A stretch of DNA of 64,000 nt from Mucilaginibacter flavidus. Its GTDB lineage: Bacteria > Bacteroidota > Bacteroidia > Sphingobacteriales > Sphingobacteriaceae. Below, one piece after another: positions 1 to 7,508 of the stretch. Each line of letters opens with the position of its first letter. Within the stretch, counting starts at the first letter, position 1. The notes under the pieces are model-generated. The model was not told where the DNA came from. It worked only from the letters and a program-made list of their open reading frames with translations, and searched no databases. The DNA is taken from NCBI RefSeq assembly GCF_024055575.1, contig NZ_JAMXOE010000007.1, positions 62,001-126,000 on the forward strand, given 5' to 3'. The position numbers and the translations under genes were made by a program.

Positions 1-126
1 GTACTTGGCGCAGTAATAGCTGCAAAAGGCTATGCCTACAACAATGAAACCGGCGGACCTTTTGATGCCGTACAAATGGGGCAAAATGGACGCAGGTTAT
101 TTGCAAGAATTGGATTTAATTTTTAA
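1..126 (+). CDS. C-terminal end of an outer-membrane beta-barrel protein, probably a TonB-dependent receptor (partial)
   Basis: Frame 1 is open from the window edge to a TAA at 124-126 and gives 41 residues. They end in LFARIGFNF, an alternating hydrophobic strand with a terminal Phe, which is the usual last strand and BAM recognition signal of outer-membrane barrels. The segment before it (GGPFDAVQMGQNGRR) resembles the loop before the final strand in TonB-dependent receptors. The 5' part lies outside the window, so substrate and domain order cannot be read. A strong hairpin terminator follows directly. Barrel assignment is fairly safe; receptor subtype is inference. Confidence 0.6.
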   Translation, partial: VLGAVIAAKGYAYNNETGGPFDAVQMGQNGRRLFARIGFNF

Positions 127-139
127 CGAATACCTTATA

Positions 140-182
140 AACAAAGAAACCGCTCCATTTTTGAGGCGGTTTCTTTGTTTTT
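140..182. terminator. Bidirectional rho-independent terminator
   Basis: Stem arms 141-153 and 166-178 pair perfectly over 13 bp (ACAAAGAAACCGC with its complement) around a 12-nt loop and are followed by a T-rich run. It lies between the convergent outer-membrane gene and the Rrf2 gene, whose stop codon overlaps its end, so it can serve both. Confidence 0.85.
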
Positions 183-618
183 AGACATTCAGCAGGAGCG
201 AGCTCTCGCGGCTGATAACATCGGCTATGCTTGTTTCAGATAATATTTTTACGGTAGCGTCCCTTACCTCTATAAATACATCGCGTATGCCGCAGGTGGT
301 TTCCTGGTGGCACTCGTCGCATCTATGGTAAAAGTTAAGGCTGGCGCAGGGCACCATGGCAATGGGGCCATCGGTGATGCGCATTATTTGCACCAGGTAA
401 ATATCTTTTGGGTCTTTATTTAAGCTGTAGCCGCCGCCTGCACCTTTTTTGCTGTAAAGGAAACCAGCGTTGCGCAGGTCGAGCAATATTTGTTCAAGAA
501 ATTTTTTGGGAATCCGTTCTTCCTCAGCAATTTTTGAAATTTGCATTGGCGGTTTATCTGCATTTTTCCCCAGCACTACCAGGGCCTTAATTGCATACTT
601 TGTTTTTTTCGATAGCAT
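181..618 (-). CDS. Rrf2-family transcriptional regulator with a cysteine cluster
   Basis: A 145-residue protein of normal Rrf2 length. It has an N-terminal winged helix (recognition helix about 27-48, wing with GAGGGY at 59-64) and cysteines at 91, 100, 103 and 109 in the loop that holds the Fe-S cluster in IscR and NsrR. This suggests a regulator sensing iron-sulfur status, NO or redox state in the cytoplasm. An upstream in-frame ATG at 639 exists, but it lies inside the likely -7 box at 637-644, so the ATG at 618 (MLSKKTKYAI) is preferred. It stands alone with a terminator at its end. The target genes are not evident from the window. Family call is solid; cofactor is inferred from the cysteines, which number four rather than the usual three. 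Confidence 0.88.
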   Translation of the reverse strand: MLSKKTKYAIKALVVLGKNADKPPMQISKIAEEERIPKKFLEQILLDLRNAGFLYSKKGAGGGYSLNKDPKDIYLVQIMRITDGPIAMVPCASLNFYHRCDECHQETTCGIRDVFIEVRDATVKILSETSIADVISRESSLLLNV

Positions 619-636
619 ATTTAAAAATAGCGCATA

Positions 637-644
637 CAAAGATA
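637..644 (-). promoter_or_regulatory. -7 promoter element of the Rrf2 gene
   Basis: On the minus strand this reads TATCTTTG, an exact match to the Bacteroidota -7 consensus TAnnTTTG, 19 nt before the chosen ATG. No clear -33 box stands at the usual spacing. Confidence 0.6.
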
Positions 645-776
645 AGTAAAAGAATTTGTGTTAAGTCCAAACAGGCTTTTACAATAGATATCCTTAAAGT
701 AAAGGTAATGTTTTATTTAGTGTTGTTTAAATATATGTATCAAAGCTATTACATAGTTCAATGACATTGGCACAAT

Positions 777-784
777 TATGTTTG
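777..784 (+). promoter_or_regulatory. -7 promoter element of the BNR-repeat lipoprotein gene
   Basis: TATGTTTG matches TAnnTTTG exactly and lies 41 nt upstream of the chosen ATG at 825. It overlaps the region just before the alternative start at 792, which supports the later start. The -33 region is weak. Confidence 0.55.
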
Positions 785-824
785 TAGTTTTATGTTATTT
801 TCGCTGGAATTAAACTTTATCTAT

Positions 825-2120
825 ATGAAGCCATATTTACTTTGGTCTATTTTAATTGTTTTATTTATTATAGGGTGTTCGAAAAGCAAATCGCCCGGGC
901 CTGTAGATAATGGTTCGAGTAATCCTAAGTTGTCTATAGTTTCCGGCAATAATCAAACCGCAAAAGTGGGTTTTTTTCCGTCGGATACTATTAAAGTAAA
1001 ACTCACGGGTAATGGCATAAATACAAACAATTATTCCGTCGAATTCAGGGGTTCGGGATGTAATGCAGATTTGCCAGTTACGAGCGGATTTGAGAATAAT
1101 GGGACAACCATAGCCTACTACAGGTTGGCTGGAAATACCGGGGCTCAAACATTCCAGGCGACTTTGATAGAACAGGCATCGGGCAAAAGGATAGATTCAG
1201 TTATATTTAATTTTACAGGTACGCCTTTAACCACCGGTTTAAATTACAGCGCTTGCACCCCGTCTTATACTTCCAACACTACATTTTGTAAAACAGGTTC
1301 GGGCAGATTATTCGCCGCATTTGGAGCATCAAGTAAAAATGCGATGCGTTATTCTGATGATGAAGGGGCCAGTTGGTATCCTGTAAAGGCTCTTGGTGCA
1401 AATCATAGGTTTCAAGCTGTCAGGTCGGACGGCAAAAACCAGGTCATGGCCGACGGATTTGATGAAGGCATATATTACTCGGCAGATAACGGCGATACGT
1501 GGGTTCTGCGTTCAAATGTTCCTTTTAAAGGTAAGCAATATGGCTCGATGACTTATACGTCAACCGGGAAAATGCTTTACGCAGTAAAATATGCATCTTT
1601 ATATTACTCAGAAGATAACGGTTTAACATGGAGTACATTAACCCTTCCAGCAGATAATTACTGGACTCCGCAAGAGGGACCCGGAGGCGAGTTTTATATT
1701 TTTGGCGAAGCTTTGGGTTTATATAAATCCACGGATAAAGGTCAACACTGGAATCTGTTACCTGGTGTAGTGAAAGCCGGTGGTCCACATGATGGCATGT
1801 TTGCTTTTTATGTTGATGATAAGACTGGATATGTTTACAAAAGCGCGCAACAGCCAACACAACTATTTTGGATATCAAAAGACGGGGGCGATACCTATCA
1901 AACTTACCTTAGTTCCATCTCGACATTGGCAAATTATATTTATAAATTTAACGACGTATTGTACTTTCAGTCAGTCGGAGGGATATACAAAATCGATGCT
2001 CCGAACCATGCGGTTAAACTTTTTAGCGATATACAGCCTTCATTTGATGGAAACTTTATGGTTTCAGACCATAATAATTTAATATTTCCAACCACGAATT
2101 TTATTTACGTTTTAAAATAA
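825..2120 (+). CDS. Lipoprotein with BNR/Asp-box (sialidase or sortilin-like) beta-propeller repeats
   Basis: A 431-residue protein beginning MKPYLLWS, with a hydrophobic signal and a lipobox ending at Cys18 (FIIGC followed by SKSK), so it should be lipidated and held at the cell surface or periplasm. An immunoglobulin-like N-terminal region is followed by at least five Asp-box motifs of the SxDxGxxW type (SDDEGASW, SADNGDTW, SEDNGLTW, STDKGQHW, SKDGGDTY), the hallmark of six- or seven-bladed propellers. These folds occur in sialidases, sortilin-like and photosystem-assembly proteins, and the motifs alone do not give an activity. I see no clear sialidase catalytic triad. An in-frame ATG 33 nt upstream is less likely because it would bury the signal peptide. 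Monocistronic, closed by a terminator. Confidence 0.75.
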   Translation: MKPYLLWSILIVLFIIGCSKSKSPGPVDNGSSNPKLSIVSGNNQTAKVGFFPSDTIKVKLTGNGINTNNYSVEFRGSGCNADLPVTSGFENNGTTIAYYRLAGNTGAQTFQATLIEQASGKRIDSVIFNFTGTPLTTGLNYSACTPSYTSNTTFCKTGSGRLFAAFGASSKNAMRYSDDEGASWYPVKALGANHRFQAVRSDGKNQVMADGFDEGIYYSADNGDTWVLRSNVPFKGKQYGSMTYTSTGKMLYAVKYASLYYSEDNGLTWSTLTLPADNYWTPQEGPGGEFYIFGEALGLYKSTDKGQHWNLLPGVVKAGGPHDGMFAFYVDDKTGYVYKSAQQPTQLFWISKDGGDTYQTYLSSISTLANYIYKFNDVLYFQSVGGIYKIDAPNHAVKLFSDIQPSFDGNFMVSDHNNLIFPTTNFIYVLK

Positions 2121-2155
2121 AAAAAGCCGCTAAGCATATTGGCGGCTTTTTTTTT
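2119..2155. terminator. Bidirectional rho-independent terminator
   Basis: Arms AAAAGCCGC and GCGGCTTTT enclose an 11-nt loop and are flanked by A and T runs on both sides. It separates the convergent lipoprotein and MOSC genes. Confidence 0.85.
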
Positions 2156-2163
2156 ATTCATCA

Positions 2164-2991
2164 TTACACTAAAAATCGCTCTTCAATATTCTCCTGTAAA
2201 ACCACCACTGCATCACCAATGACAATTTTACCATCACCTTTGTGAACAAGATTTTGCCCAAAAAGTATCTTATTATTTTTGAATCGATAGGATGCAAGTT
2301 CTTTTAATGGCTCTTTTCCTTTCTTCGCTGTCTCCTGGTCAATAGTTGTTAAAACACAGCGGGCGCATAGTTTTACGCCGTAAAAATTAATGTCGCCAAT
2401 TGTAAAATGGCCGTAAAGGTCTTCGTCATACGGCTCGCCGCCGGTGAAAACTATATTAGGACGGAAGCGGTTCATTGGCAAAGTCTCCGCAAGCCGGTTA
2501 TTCAAATCGTCCAGGGAAGCCTGCCCGATAATTAAAAACGGGTAGGCATCAGAAAACGATGTAACTGAATTTTCAGGGGCGTAACGTTGATCAACAATTC
2601 TCTGAGTGTCGTCGGGCATATAAACAAGCCGGCAATTCAACCCAAGCATTGCCGAGAACCAACGGTCGGCTTCATCACTTACAAATTCGGCTTCGCAGAT
2701 ATCGTCCCAAATGGTAACAGATACTTTGCTACCTGTTGACGGGTTGTTGATAGAAATAGAAAACGATTGCTTGTTTACTTTGTGGATTACCTTTAGCACA
2801 TTGTTTTCTATAGCTTGCTGCAACAACGCCATTTGCGGATGTTCGCGTTGTGTTAAAAAGCGATTTTCGGAATCAACCAGCAGCCAACGCCGGTCGTTTT
2901 CAAAACCCCTGTCGGTTATTTTTGCGCTTTTTATCGCTATGCCCGATAGTGATTTTATAGGGTAGATATACAATTCGCTTATTTGCAGCAT
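2164..2991 (-). CDS. MOSC-domain protein with N-terminal MOSC beta-barrel (YcbX/mARC-like)
   Basis: About 275 residues. The N-terminal MOSC_N barrel (LYIYPIKSLSG, about 8-120) is followed by the MOSC core (about 135-270), which contains RFRPNIVF and CARC (Cys211 and Cys214 counting from the upstream ATG at 2997). Members of this family (YcbX, mitochondrial mARC) carry sulfurated Moco bound by a cysteine and reduce N-hydroxylated compounds; Cys211 is the candidate ligand. No ferredoxin domain is fused, so a separate electron donor is needed. It is a likely customer of the Moco genes 23 kb downstream. The start at 2991 gives MLQISELYIYP; the ATG two codons earlier is equally possible. Substrate unknown. 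Confidence 0.85.
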   Translation of the reverse strand: MLQISELYIYPIKSLSGIAIKSAKITDRGFENDRRWLLVDSENRFLTQREHPQMALLQQAIENNVLKVIHKVNKQSFSISINNPSTGSKVSVTIWDDICEAEFVSDEADRWFSAMLGLNCRLVYMPDDTQRIVDQRYAPENSVTSFSDAYPFLIIGQASLDDLNNRLAETLPMNRFRPNIVFTGGEPYDEDLYGHFTIGDINFYGVKLCARCVLTTIDQETAKKGKEPLKELASYRFKNNKILFGQNLVHKGDGKIVIGDAVVVLQENIEERFLV

Positions 2992-3070
2992 TGTCAAATT
3001 TATAAAAATGCGATTTTAAAATCCATCATAATAGGTTATTTAGTATGTTTATGGCCTATTTAAATATCAT

Positions 3071-3934
3071 ATGACAACTAATTTTATAAAACACATCAAA
3101 TTTACCGCAGCAGCCTTCGTTTGTTTGCTGGCTGTGCAAAGCGGTTTTGCACAAAACTCAACACCAGAAAAGCCGGGTGTTGTTTCTTACACGTATCGCA
3201 AGGTTTTCGAAAAAGATCCTGCAGCAGCGCTTGACATGATTAAAGCGAACGGGTTTACAGATATCGAATTTTCGAGCCTGTTTGGAAAAACTGCTGCTGA
3301 ACTTAAAGCGCTGATCGACGCGCGAGGCATCAAATGCTCTTCGTTCGGGGTAAGTTATGAAGACCTTGTTAATAAAACAGATGAAGTAGCTCAAAACGCT
3401 AAAACACTTGGTGCAAGTTTTGTTCGGGTGGCTGGTATACCGCATAAAGCAGCATTCACCGAGGAAGAGGCTCAAAAAGGTATTGATAATTTTAACAAGG
3501 TTGGAAAAATATTAAAAGATAAATACAGCCTTGCCCTGGTTTACCATAATCATGGCTTTGAGTTTGAGCCTTTCAGAAACGGTTCTTTGTTCGATTTCCT
3601 GGTTGAGCAAACCGACCCGGAGTATGTAAACTTCGAGATGGATGTCTTATGGACATTTTTCCCCGGACAAGACCCTGTCGAAATACTTGATAAGTACGCC
3701 AGCCGCTTTAAGCTGATGCATTTGAAAGACCTTAAAAAAGGTGTGGAAGGCAATTTATCCGGAACTACAGCGCCGGAAAATAGCGTTACTTTGGGAACCG
3801 GTCAAATTAACATCCCGGCCGTAATAAAAATGGCAAAAACAACGGGGATAGTTCATTACTATCTTGAAGACGAAAGCGATAACGTGGCAACTCAGGTTCC
3901 GGCAAGTCTTGTTTATTTAAGCGGATTGAAGTAA
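3071..3934 (+). CDS. Secreted sugar phosphate isomerase/epimerase-like TIM-barrel protein
   Basis: 287 residues with a cleavable signal peptide (hydrophobic core to about residue 25, then VQSGFAQ and a cut before NS), so it acts in the periplasm. The rest is an AP-endonuclease-2 type TIM barrel (about 35-285) with the usual metal-site strands: HNHGFEFEP near 158, NFEMDVLW, MHLKDL and YLEDES. This superfamily isomerises or epimerises sugars and related polyols with a divalent metal. Secreted forms are common in Bacteroidota and most have no known substrate. It precedes a GMC oxidoreductase by about 200 nt but is closed off by a terminator, so it is probably not in the same transcript. Confidence 0.8.
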   Translation: MTTNFIKHIKFTAAAFVCLLAVQSGFAQNSTPEKPGVVSYTYRKVFEKDPAAALDMIKANGFTDIEFSSLFGKTAAELKALIDARGIKCSSFGVSYEDLVNKTDEVAQNAKTLGASFVRVAGIPHKAAFTEEEAQKGIDNFNKVGKILKDKYSLALVYHNHGFEFEPFRNGSLFDFLVEQTDPEYVNFEMDVLWTFFPGQDPVEILDKYASRFKLMHLKDLKKGVEGNLSGTTAPENSVTLGTGQINIPAVIKMAKTTGIVHYYLEDESDNVATQVPASLVYLSGLK

Positions 3935-3958
3935 TAAGGGAATTATTTATAATAATTT

Positions 3959-3993
3959 AAAATAGGGGCAATGTAAATTGCCCCTATTTTTTT
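3959..3993 (+). terminator. Rho-independent terminator
   Basis: AATAGGGGCAAT pairs with ATTGCCCCTATT around a short loop and is followed by eight T residues. It ends the sugar isomerase-like gene. Confidence 0.9.
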
Positions 3994-4130
3994 TGCCCAG
4001 CGTTTTTGTCGCATTATTAAAAACAACAGTGAAGGTGCTTTTAGCAGCAATTTGAGTTTACGCTCGTTTTGAATGAGAAACTCCCAAAACTATTTTGTTA
4101 TTTTAGCTAACCAATTAGTTCCCTGAGATT

Positions 4131-5852
4131 ATGTCATCACCCGATTTTAACTACACCGCCAATAAGAATCATACCTACGACGCCATTGTTATCGGATCGG
4201 GCATTAGTGGGGGCTGGGCGGCTAAAGAACTTTGCGAAGGCGGCTTAAAAACGCTGGTTTTGGAACGGGGGAAAAATGTGGTGCATTTAAAGGATTATCC
4301 CACAGCTACGAAAAATCCATGGGACTTTAAACATCATGGCGAATTGCCAATAAAGTTAAAAGAAGAAAATCCGGTAGTTAACCGCTGCTATGCGTTTGAC
4401 GAAAGCACCGAACACTTTTTTGTGAAAGATAAAGACCATCCATACATTCAGCAGAAACCTTTTGATTGGATACGGGGTTACCAGGTCGGCGGTAAATCGC
4501 TTTTATGGGCCCGGCAAACCCAACGCTGGAGCAAGTTTGACTTTGAAGGGCCCGCTCGTGATGGTTTTGCGGTAGATTGGCCAATAAGGTATGATGATTT
4601 GGCGCCCTGGTATAGCTATGTAGAAAGCTTTGCAGGCATCAGCGGTAACCACGACGGTTTGGAAACCCTGCCCGACGGTGAGTTTTTACCCCCGTGGGAG
4701 ATGAACACCGTGGAGAAAGTTATGCAGCAACGCATAATGGCCAATTATAACGACCGGAATGTTATTATAGGCCGTTGTGCTCACCTAACCAAACCTAAAG
4801 AAGTACATTTGGCGCAGGGTCGCGGGCAGTGCCAGTCCCGTAATCTTTGCCAACGGGGATGCCCGTTTGGCGGGTATTTTAGCTCAAATTCGTCAACTTT
4901 GCCAACAGCGGCCAAAACCGGCAATCTCACCATTTTACCCGACTCGGTTGTGCATTCCATCATTTATGATGATAAAAAGCAAAAAGCTACAGGTGTGCGG
5001 GTGATTGATGCCCATACTAAACAGGCGACAGAATATTATGCTAAAATTATTTTTGTAAATGCTGCTGCGCTAAACACCAACCTGATATTGCTTAACTCAA
5101 CCTCGTCACGTTTTCCTAACGGGTTGGGTAATGATAATGGCTTGCTGGGCAAATACATCGCGTTCCAAAATTACCGGGGCTCGTTATCGGCCCGGATGGA
5201 GGGGTATGAGGATACCTATTATTACGGCCGCCGCCCAACTGCCGTGATGATGCCGAATTTCAGGAATGTGCACAAGCAGGAGACTGATTTTCTACGCGGC
5301 TACATGGTGTTTTATTCGGCAACCCGGGGCGGCTGGGGACACTATACACCCGGTAACCAAATAGGGGCAGAATATAAAGATGCCATATCAGAAGCCGGCG
5401 ACTGGGGTGTTTATATGATGATGCAGGGCGAAACCATCCCGAAGGAAACAAATCGTGTATATTTGAGCAAAGAGCAAAAAGACGAATGGGGGATACCCTT
5501 GCTCACCGTATCGGTTGATTATGACGATAACGACGAAAAATCGATGCGTGATTTTTTACAACAGGGGGCGGAGATGCTTGAAAAAGCAGGCTGCAAAAAC
5601 ATCAGCCCCAACGACAGCAAGCAAGCGCCGGGTCTCGATATACACGAGGTCGGCGGCGTACGCATGGGCCACGACCCTAAAACCTCGTTATTAAATAAAT
5701 GGAATCAGTTGCACTCCTGCCCAAATGTATTTGTTACCGATGGCGCCTGTATGACATCGACAGGGACGCAAAACCCATCGCTAACTTTTATGGCGATTAC
5801 TGCCCGGGCAGCCAACTACGCCGTTAATGAAATAAAAAAAGGTAATCTTTAG
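4131..5852 (+). CDS. GMC-family FAD-dependent oxidoreductase
   Basis: 573 residues, near the usual size. A Rossmann FAD motif VIGSGISGGWAAKEL sits near residues 21-35, followed by the GMC N domain with the QVGGKSLLW flavin loop. Near 236-258 is a cysteine-rich insert (CQSRNLCQRGCPFGG) seen in Bacteroidota glucoside/inositol 3-dehydrogenase-like members. The C-terminal GMC domain has HEVGGVRMGHD and TGTQNPSLTFMA, which carry the catalytic His and FAD contacts. It probably oxidises a sugar, polyol or glycoside hydroxyl and passes electrons to a cytochrome rather than oxygen (family knowledge). No signal peptide is visible. The partner subunit 3 common in such systems is absent here. Substrate is unknown. 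Confidence 0.85.
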   Translation: MSSPDFNYTANKNHTYDAIVIGSGISGGWAAKELCEGGLKTLVLERGKNVVHLKDYPTATKNPWDFKHHGELPIKLKEENPVVNRCYAFDESTEHFFVKDKDHPYIQQKPFDWIRGYQVGGKSLLWARQTQRWSKFDFEGPARDGFAVDWPIRYDDLAPWYSYVESFAGISGNHDGLETLPDGEFLPPWEMNTVEKVMQQRIMANYNDRNVIIGRCAHLTKPKEVHLAQGRGQCQSRNLCQRGCPFGGYFSSNSSTLPTAAKTGNLTILPDSVVHSIIYDDKKQKATGVRVIDAHTKQATEYYAKIIFVNAAALNTNLILLNSTSSRFPNGLGNDNGLLGKYIAFQNYRGSLSARMEGYEDTYYYGRRPTAVMMPNFRNVHKQETDFLRGYMVFYSATRGGWGHYTPGNQIGAEYKDAISEAGDWGVYMMMQGETIPKETNRVYLSKEQKDEWGIPLLTVSVDYDDNDEKSMRDFLQQGAEMLEKAGCKNISPNDSKQAPGLDIHEVGGVRMGHDPKTSLLNKWNQLHSCPNVFVTDGACMTSTGTQNPSLTFMAITARAANYAVNEIKKGNL

Positions 5853-5898
5853 AAACAAATTCACTTTATCAGCATCAAATAAACAAAACTTAAAGATC

Positions 5899-6219
5899 AT
5901 GTTAGTTACAACAAGCACAAGTTTAGAAGGCTACAAAATAACCCAGCATTTGGGAATTATCAGGGGTATCACGGTTCGCTCACGCGGACTCGGCGGCAAT
6001 ATTATGGGCGGATTGCAAACACTGGTGGGCGGTAAAAATTCCATCTATACTGAGTTATGCGAAACTGCCCGCGAGGAAGCCTACCAGTTAATGATGCAAC
6101 ATGCCCAGCAACATGGAGCAAATGCCGTTATCAATATGCGTTACGATGCCAACGAGGTAATGCAGGGTGTTACCGAGGTTTTGGCCTACGGAACGGCTGT
6201 GGTGGTAGAGAAGATATAG
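5899..6219 (+). CDS. YbjQ/UPF0145 family heavy-metal-binding-domain protein
   Basis: 106 residues, full length for the family. It starts MLVTTSTSLEGYKI and carries the family landmarks: GITVRSRGLGGNIMG near 22-36, a helix rich in Glu (ELCETAREEAYQLMM) and GANAVINMRYD near 78-88. The family folds as a pentameric beta-barrel with unclear function and is sometimes annotated as heavy-metal binding. No signal peptide, so cytoplasmic. It lies 46 nt after the GMC gene and may share its transcript. It is convergent with the membrane regulator that follows. Confidence 0.9.
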   Translation: MLVTTSTSLEGYKITQHLGIIRGITVRSRGLGGNIMGGLQTLVGGKNSIYTELCETAREEAYQLMMQHAQQHGANAVINMRYDANEVMQGVTEVLAYGTAVVVEKI

Positions 6220-6245
6220 ATAATTTATTAACCGGTTACGGCCGG

Positions 6246-6827
6246 TTATTTCTTAACATCAGGCGATGCGTTTGGATTTTTGGCTGTATCCGGTATTTTA
6301 TCAGGATTGGTGGATGGAGTTTTGCCATCACCGGGATTGTTTTGGCGGGTATTTTCAATTACGTCCGCCGGTTGCCTGTTATTTTTGGCGGGTTTGAAGA
6401 TAAAATAGCCGGATACGACGAGGATTACTATCAAAATGGCAGTAATTAAGTATACCTGTTGAATTTTGGCCTTTGGAATGACCGTTTCCTTTCGTTCGTG
6501 ATGCACTGTAGTTTGAATTACCGCATTTAGGACATAACCCTTTTTAGGAACGGTTTCAATCAACGTTTTATCGTTATCATTAAAAATCTTACGCAGGTAC
6601 GATACTGCCTGAGTAAGCCCTTCATCGGCATTGCCATAATTATCCCATACCTCTTTTGTAAGTAATTCACGGGTTACCAATTGCCTGTTATGCTCGACCA
6701 GTACACAAAGCAAATGCATCAGCCTCGGCTCAAGCCTCGACTCTTTTGGCTGGTTACCTTGCTTTACAAGGCCAAGCAGCGGGTTTACCAGGTACAGGTC
6801 GTTTATTAGAAATGGCTGTTCAATCAT
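6246..6827 (-). CDS. Membrane-tethered winged-helix transcriptional regulator (CadC/ToxR-like)
   Basis: 193 residues. The first ~105 form an OmpR/PhoB-type winged helix (SRLEPRLMHLLCVLVEHNRQ, then LTKEVW, LTQAVSYLRKIF and a C-terminal hairpin ETVPKKGYVL). One transmembrane helix follows at about 125-144, and then a 49-residue periplasmic tail rich in Pro, Asn, Asp and Lys that ends in SPDVKK. The layout is that of CadC and ToxR: a DNA-binding domain inside and a sensor outside. The tail is too short and too polar to be a folded sensor, so it may act through a partner or report membrane state. Targets unknown. The neighbouring divergent gene (6953) is the first place to look for regulation. 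Confidence 0.82.
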   Translation of the reverse strand: MIEQPFLINDLYLVNPLLGLVKQGNQPKESRLEPRLMHLLCVLVEHNRQLVTRELLTKEVWDNYGNADEGLTQAVSYLRKIFNDNDKTLIETVPKKGYVLNAVIQTTVHHERKETVIPKAKIQQVYLITAILIVILVVSGYFIFKPAKNNRQPADVIENTRQNNPGDGKTPSTNPDKIPDTAKNPNASPDVKK

Positions 6828-6952
6828 CTCTCAAAAATAGCAAAAACAAGGTTGACTTTTATCCCACAGAAAACCTGAACATTTTCTGAAGCTTTTCTAT
6901 AGGCATGTTTGACCGGCGGCACAATAGTTTTGAGCCATCAAATAAAAATATC

Positions 6953-7505
6953 ATGAACAAAATAAAATTAAACTTATGGATAGCCGCCGCTGGAGTTTTG
7001 ATAGCACACAGTTCATTTAGCCAGGTTAAAAAAGGTGTTTCGGCCGATGGCCGCGAAACAACCTTTTCAGCGATCGATGGGAAAAACGAAGAAAGCCCGC
7101 TGAATACAGTTGCTTCAACGGGCCCGGATGGCACCCGTTTTAAATTGATACAGATTGGCGACCTGTTGCCGAGGCTTTACGTAAACGGCAAGTTAACCCC
7201 AACCAACCGGCTTAATGATTATGCGCCCTTGCTTGACAAGCTAAATCATTTGTTATGGGCACAACAAAAGAAAGCGGCCAGCCAAAACGAAGCAAGGAAC
7301 AGCGCCCAACAACAGGCAATTGTAAACGACCTGGTAAAAGACGGGTTGGTAAAAAAGCGACAAAGATGTGGTTTCGTTCCGACTGACTTCAGGCGAATTC
7401 ACGGTGAACGATAAAAAACAATCTTTCGCTGTGTTTAACCGCTACACCAAAAAATATATTAACAGTGATGATAAAATTTACCAGTTTAACTATTTATCAA
7501 AATAA
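6953..7505 (+). pseudogene. Secreted protein of unknown function, frameshifted near its C-terminus
   Basis: Starts MNKIKLNLW with a signal peptide ending near SSFSQ. The first frame ends at 7414 in a run that looks non-coding (RQRCGFVPTDFRRIHGER). Moving one base at the six-A run 7351-7356 opens another frame that reads KDVVSFRLTSGEFTVNDKKQ and continues to a TAA at 7503-7505, 3 nt before the next gene. The restored protein has about 183 residues. Its C-terminal part resembles, from memory, the tail segment of Bacteroidota M56/BlaR1-type proteins (a motif like FxLTxxxFxVNxKKQ followed by FxRYxKKY). The extra A could be a real frameshift, a sequencing error or slippage at the A run. The gene is divergent from the membrane regulator and probably cotranscribed with the serine hydrolase. 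Confidence 0.8.
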
Positions 7506-7508
7506 AAC

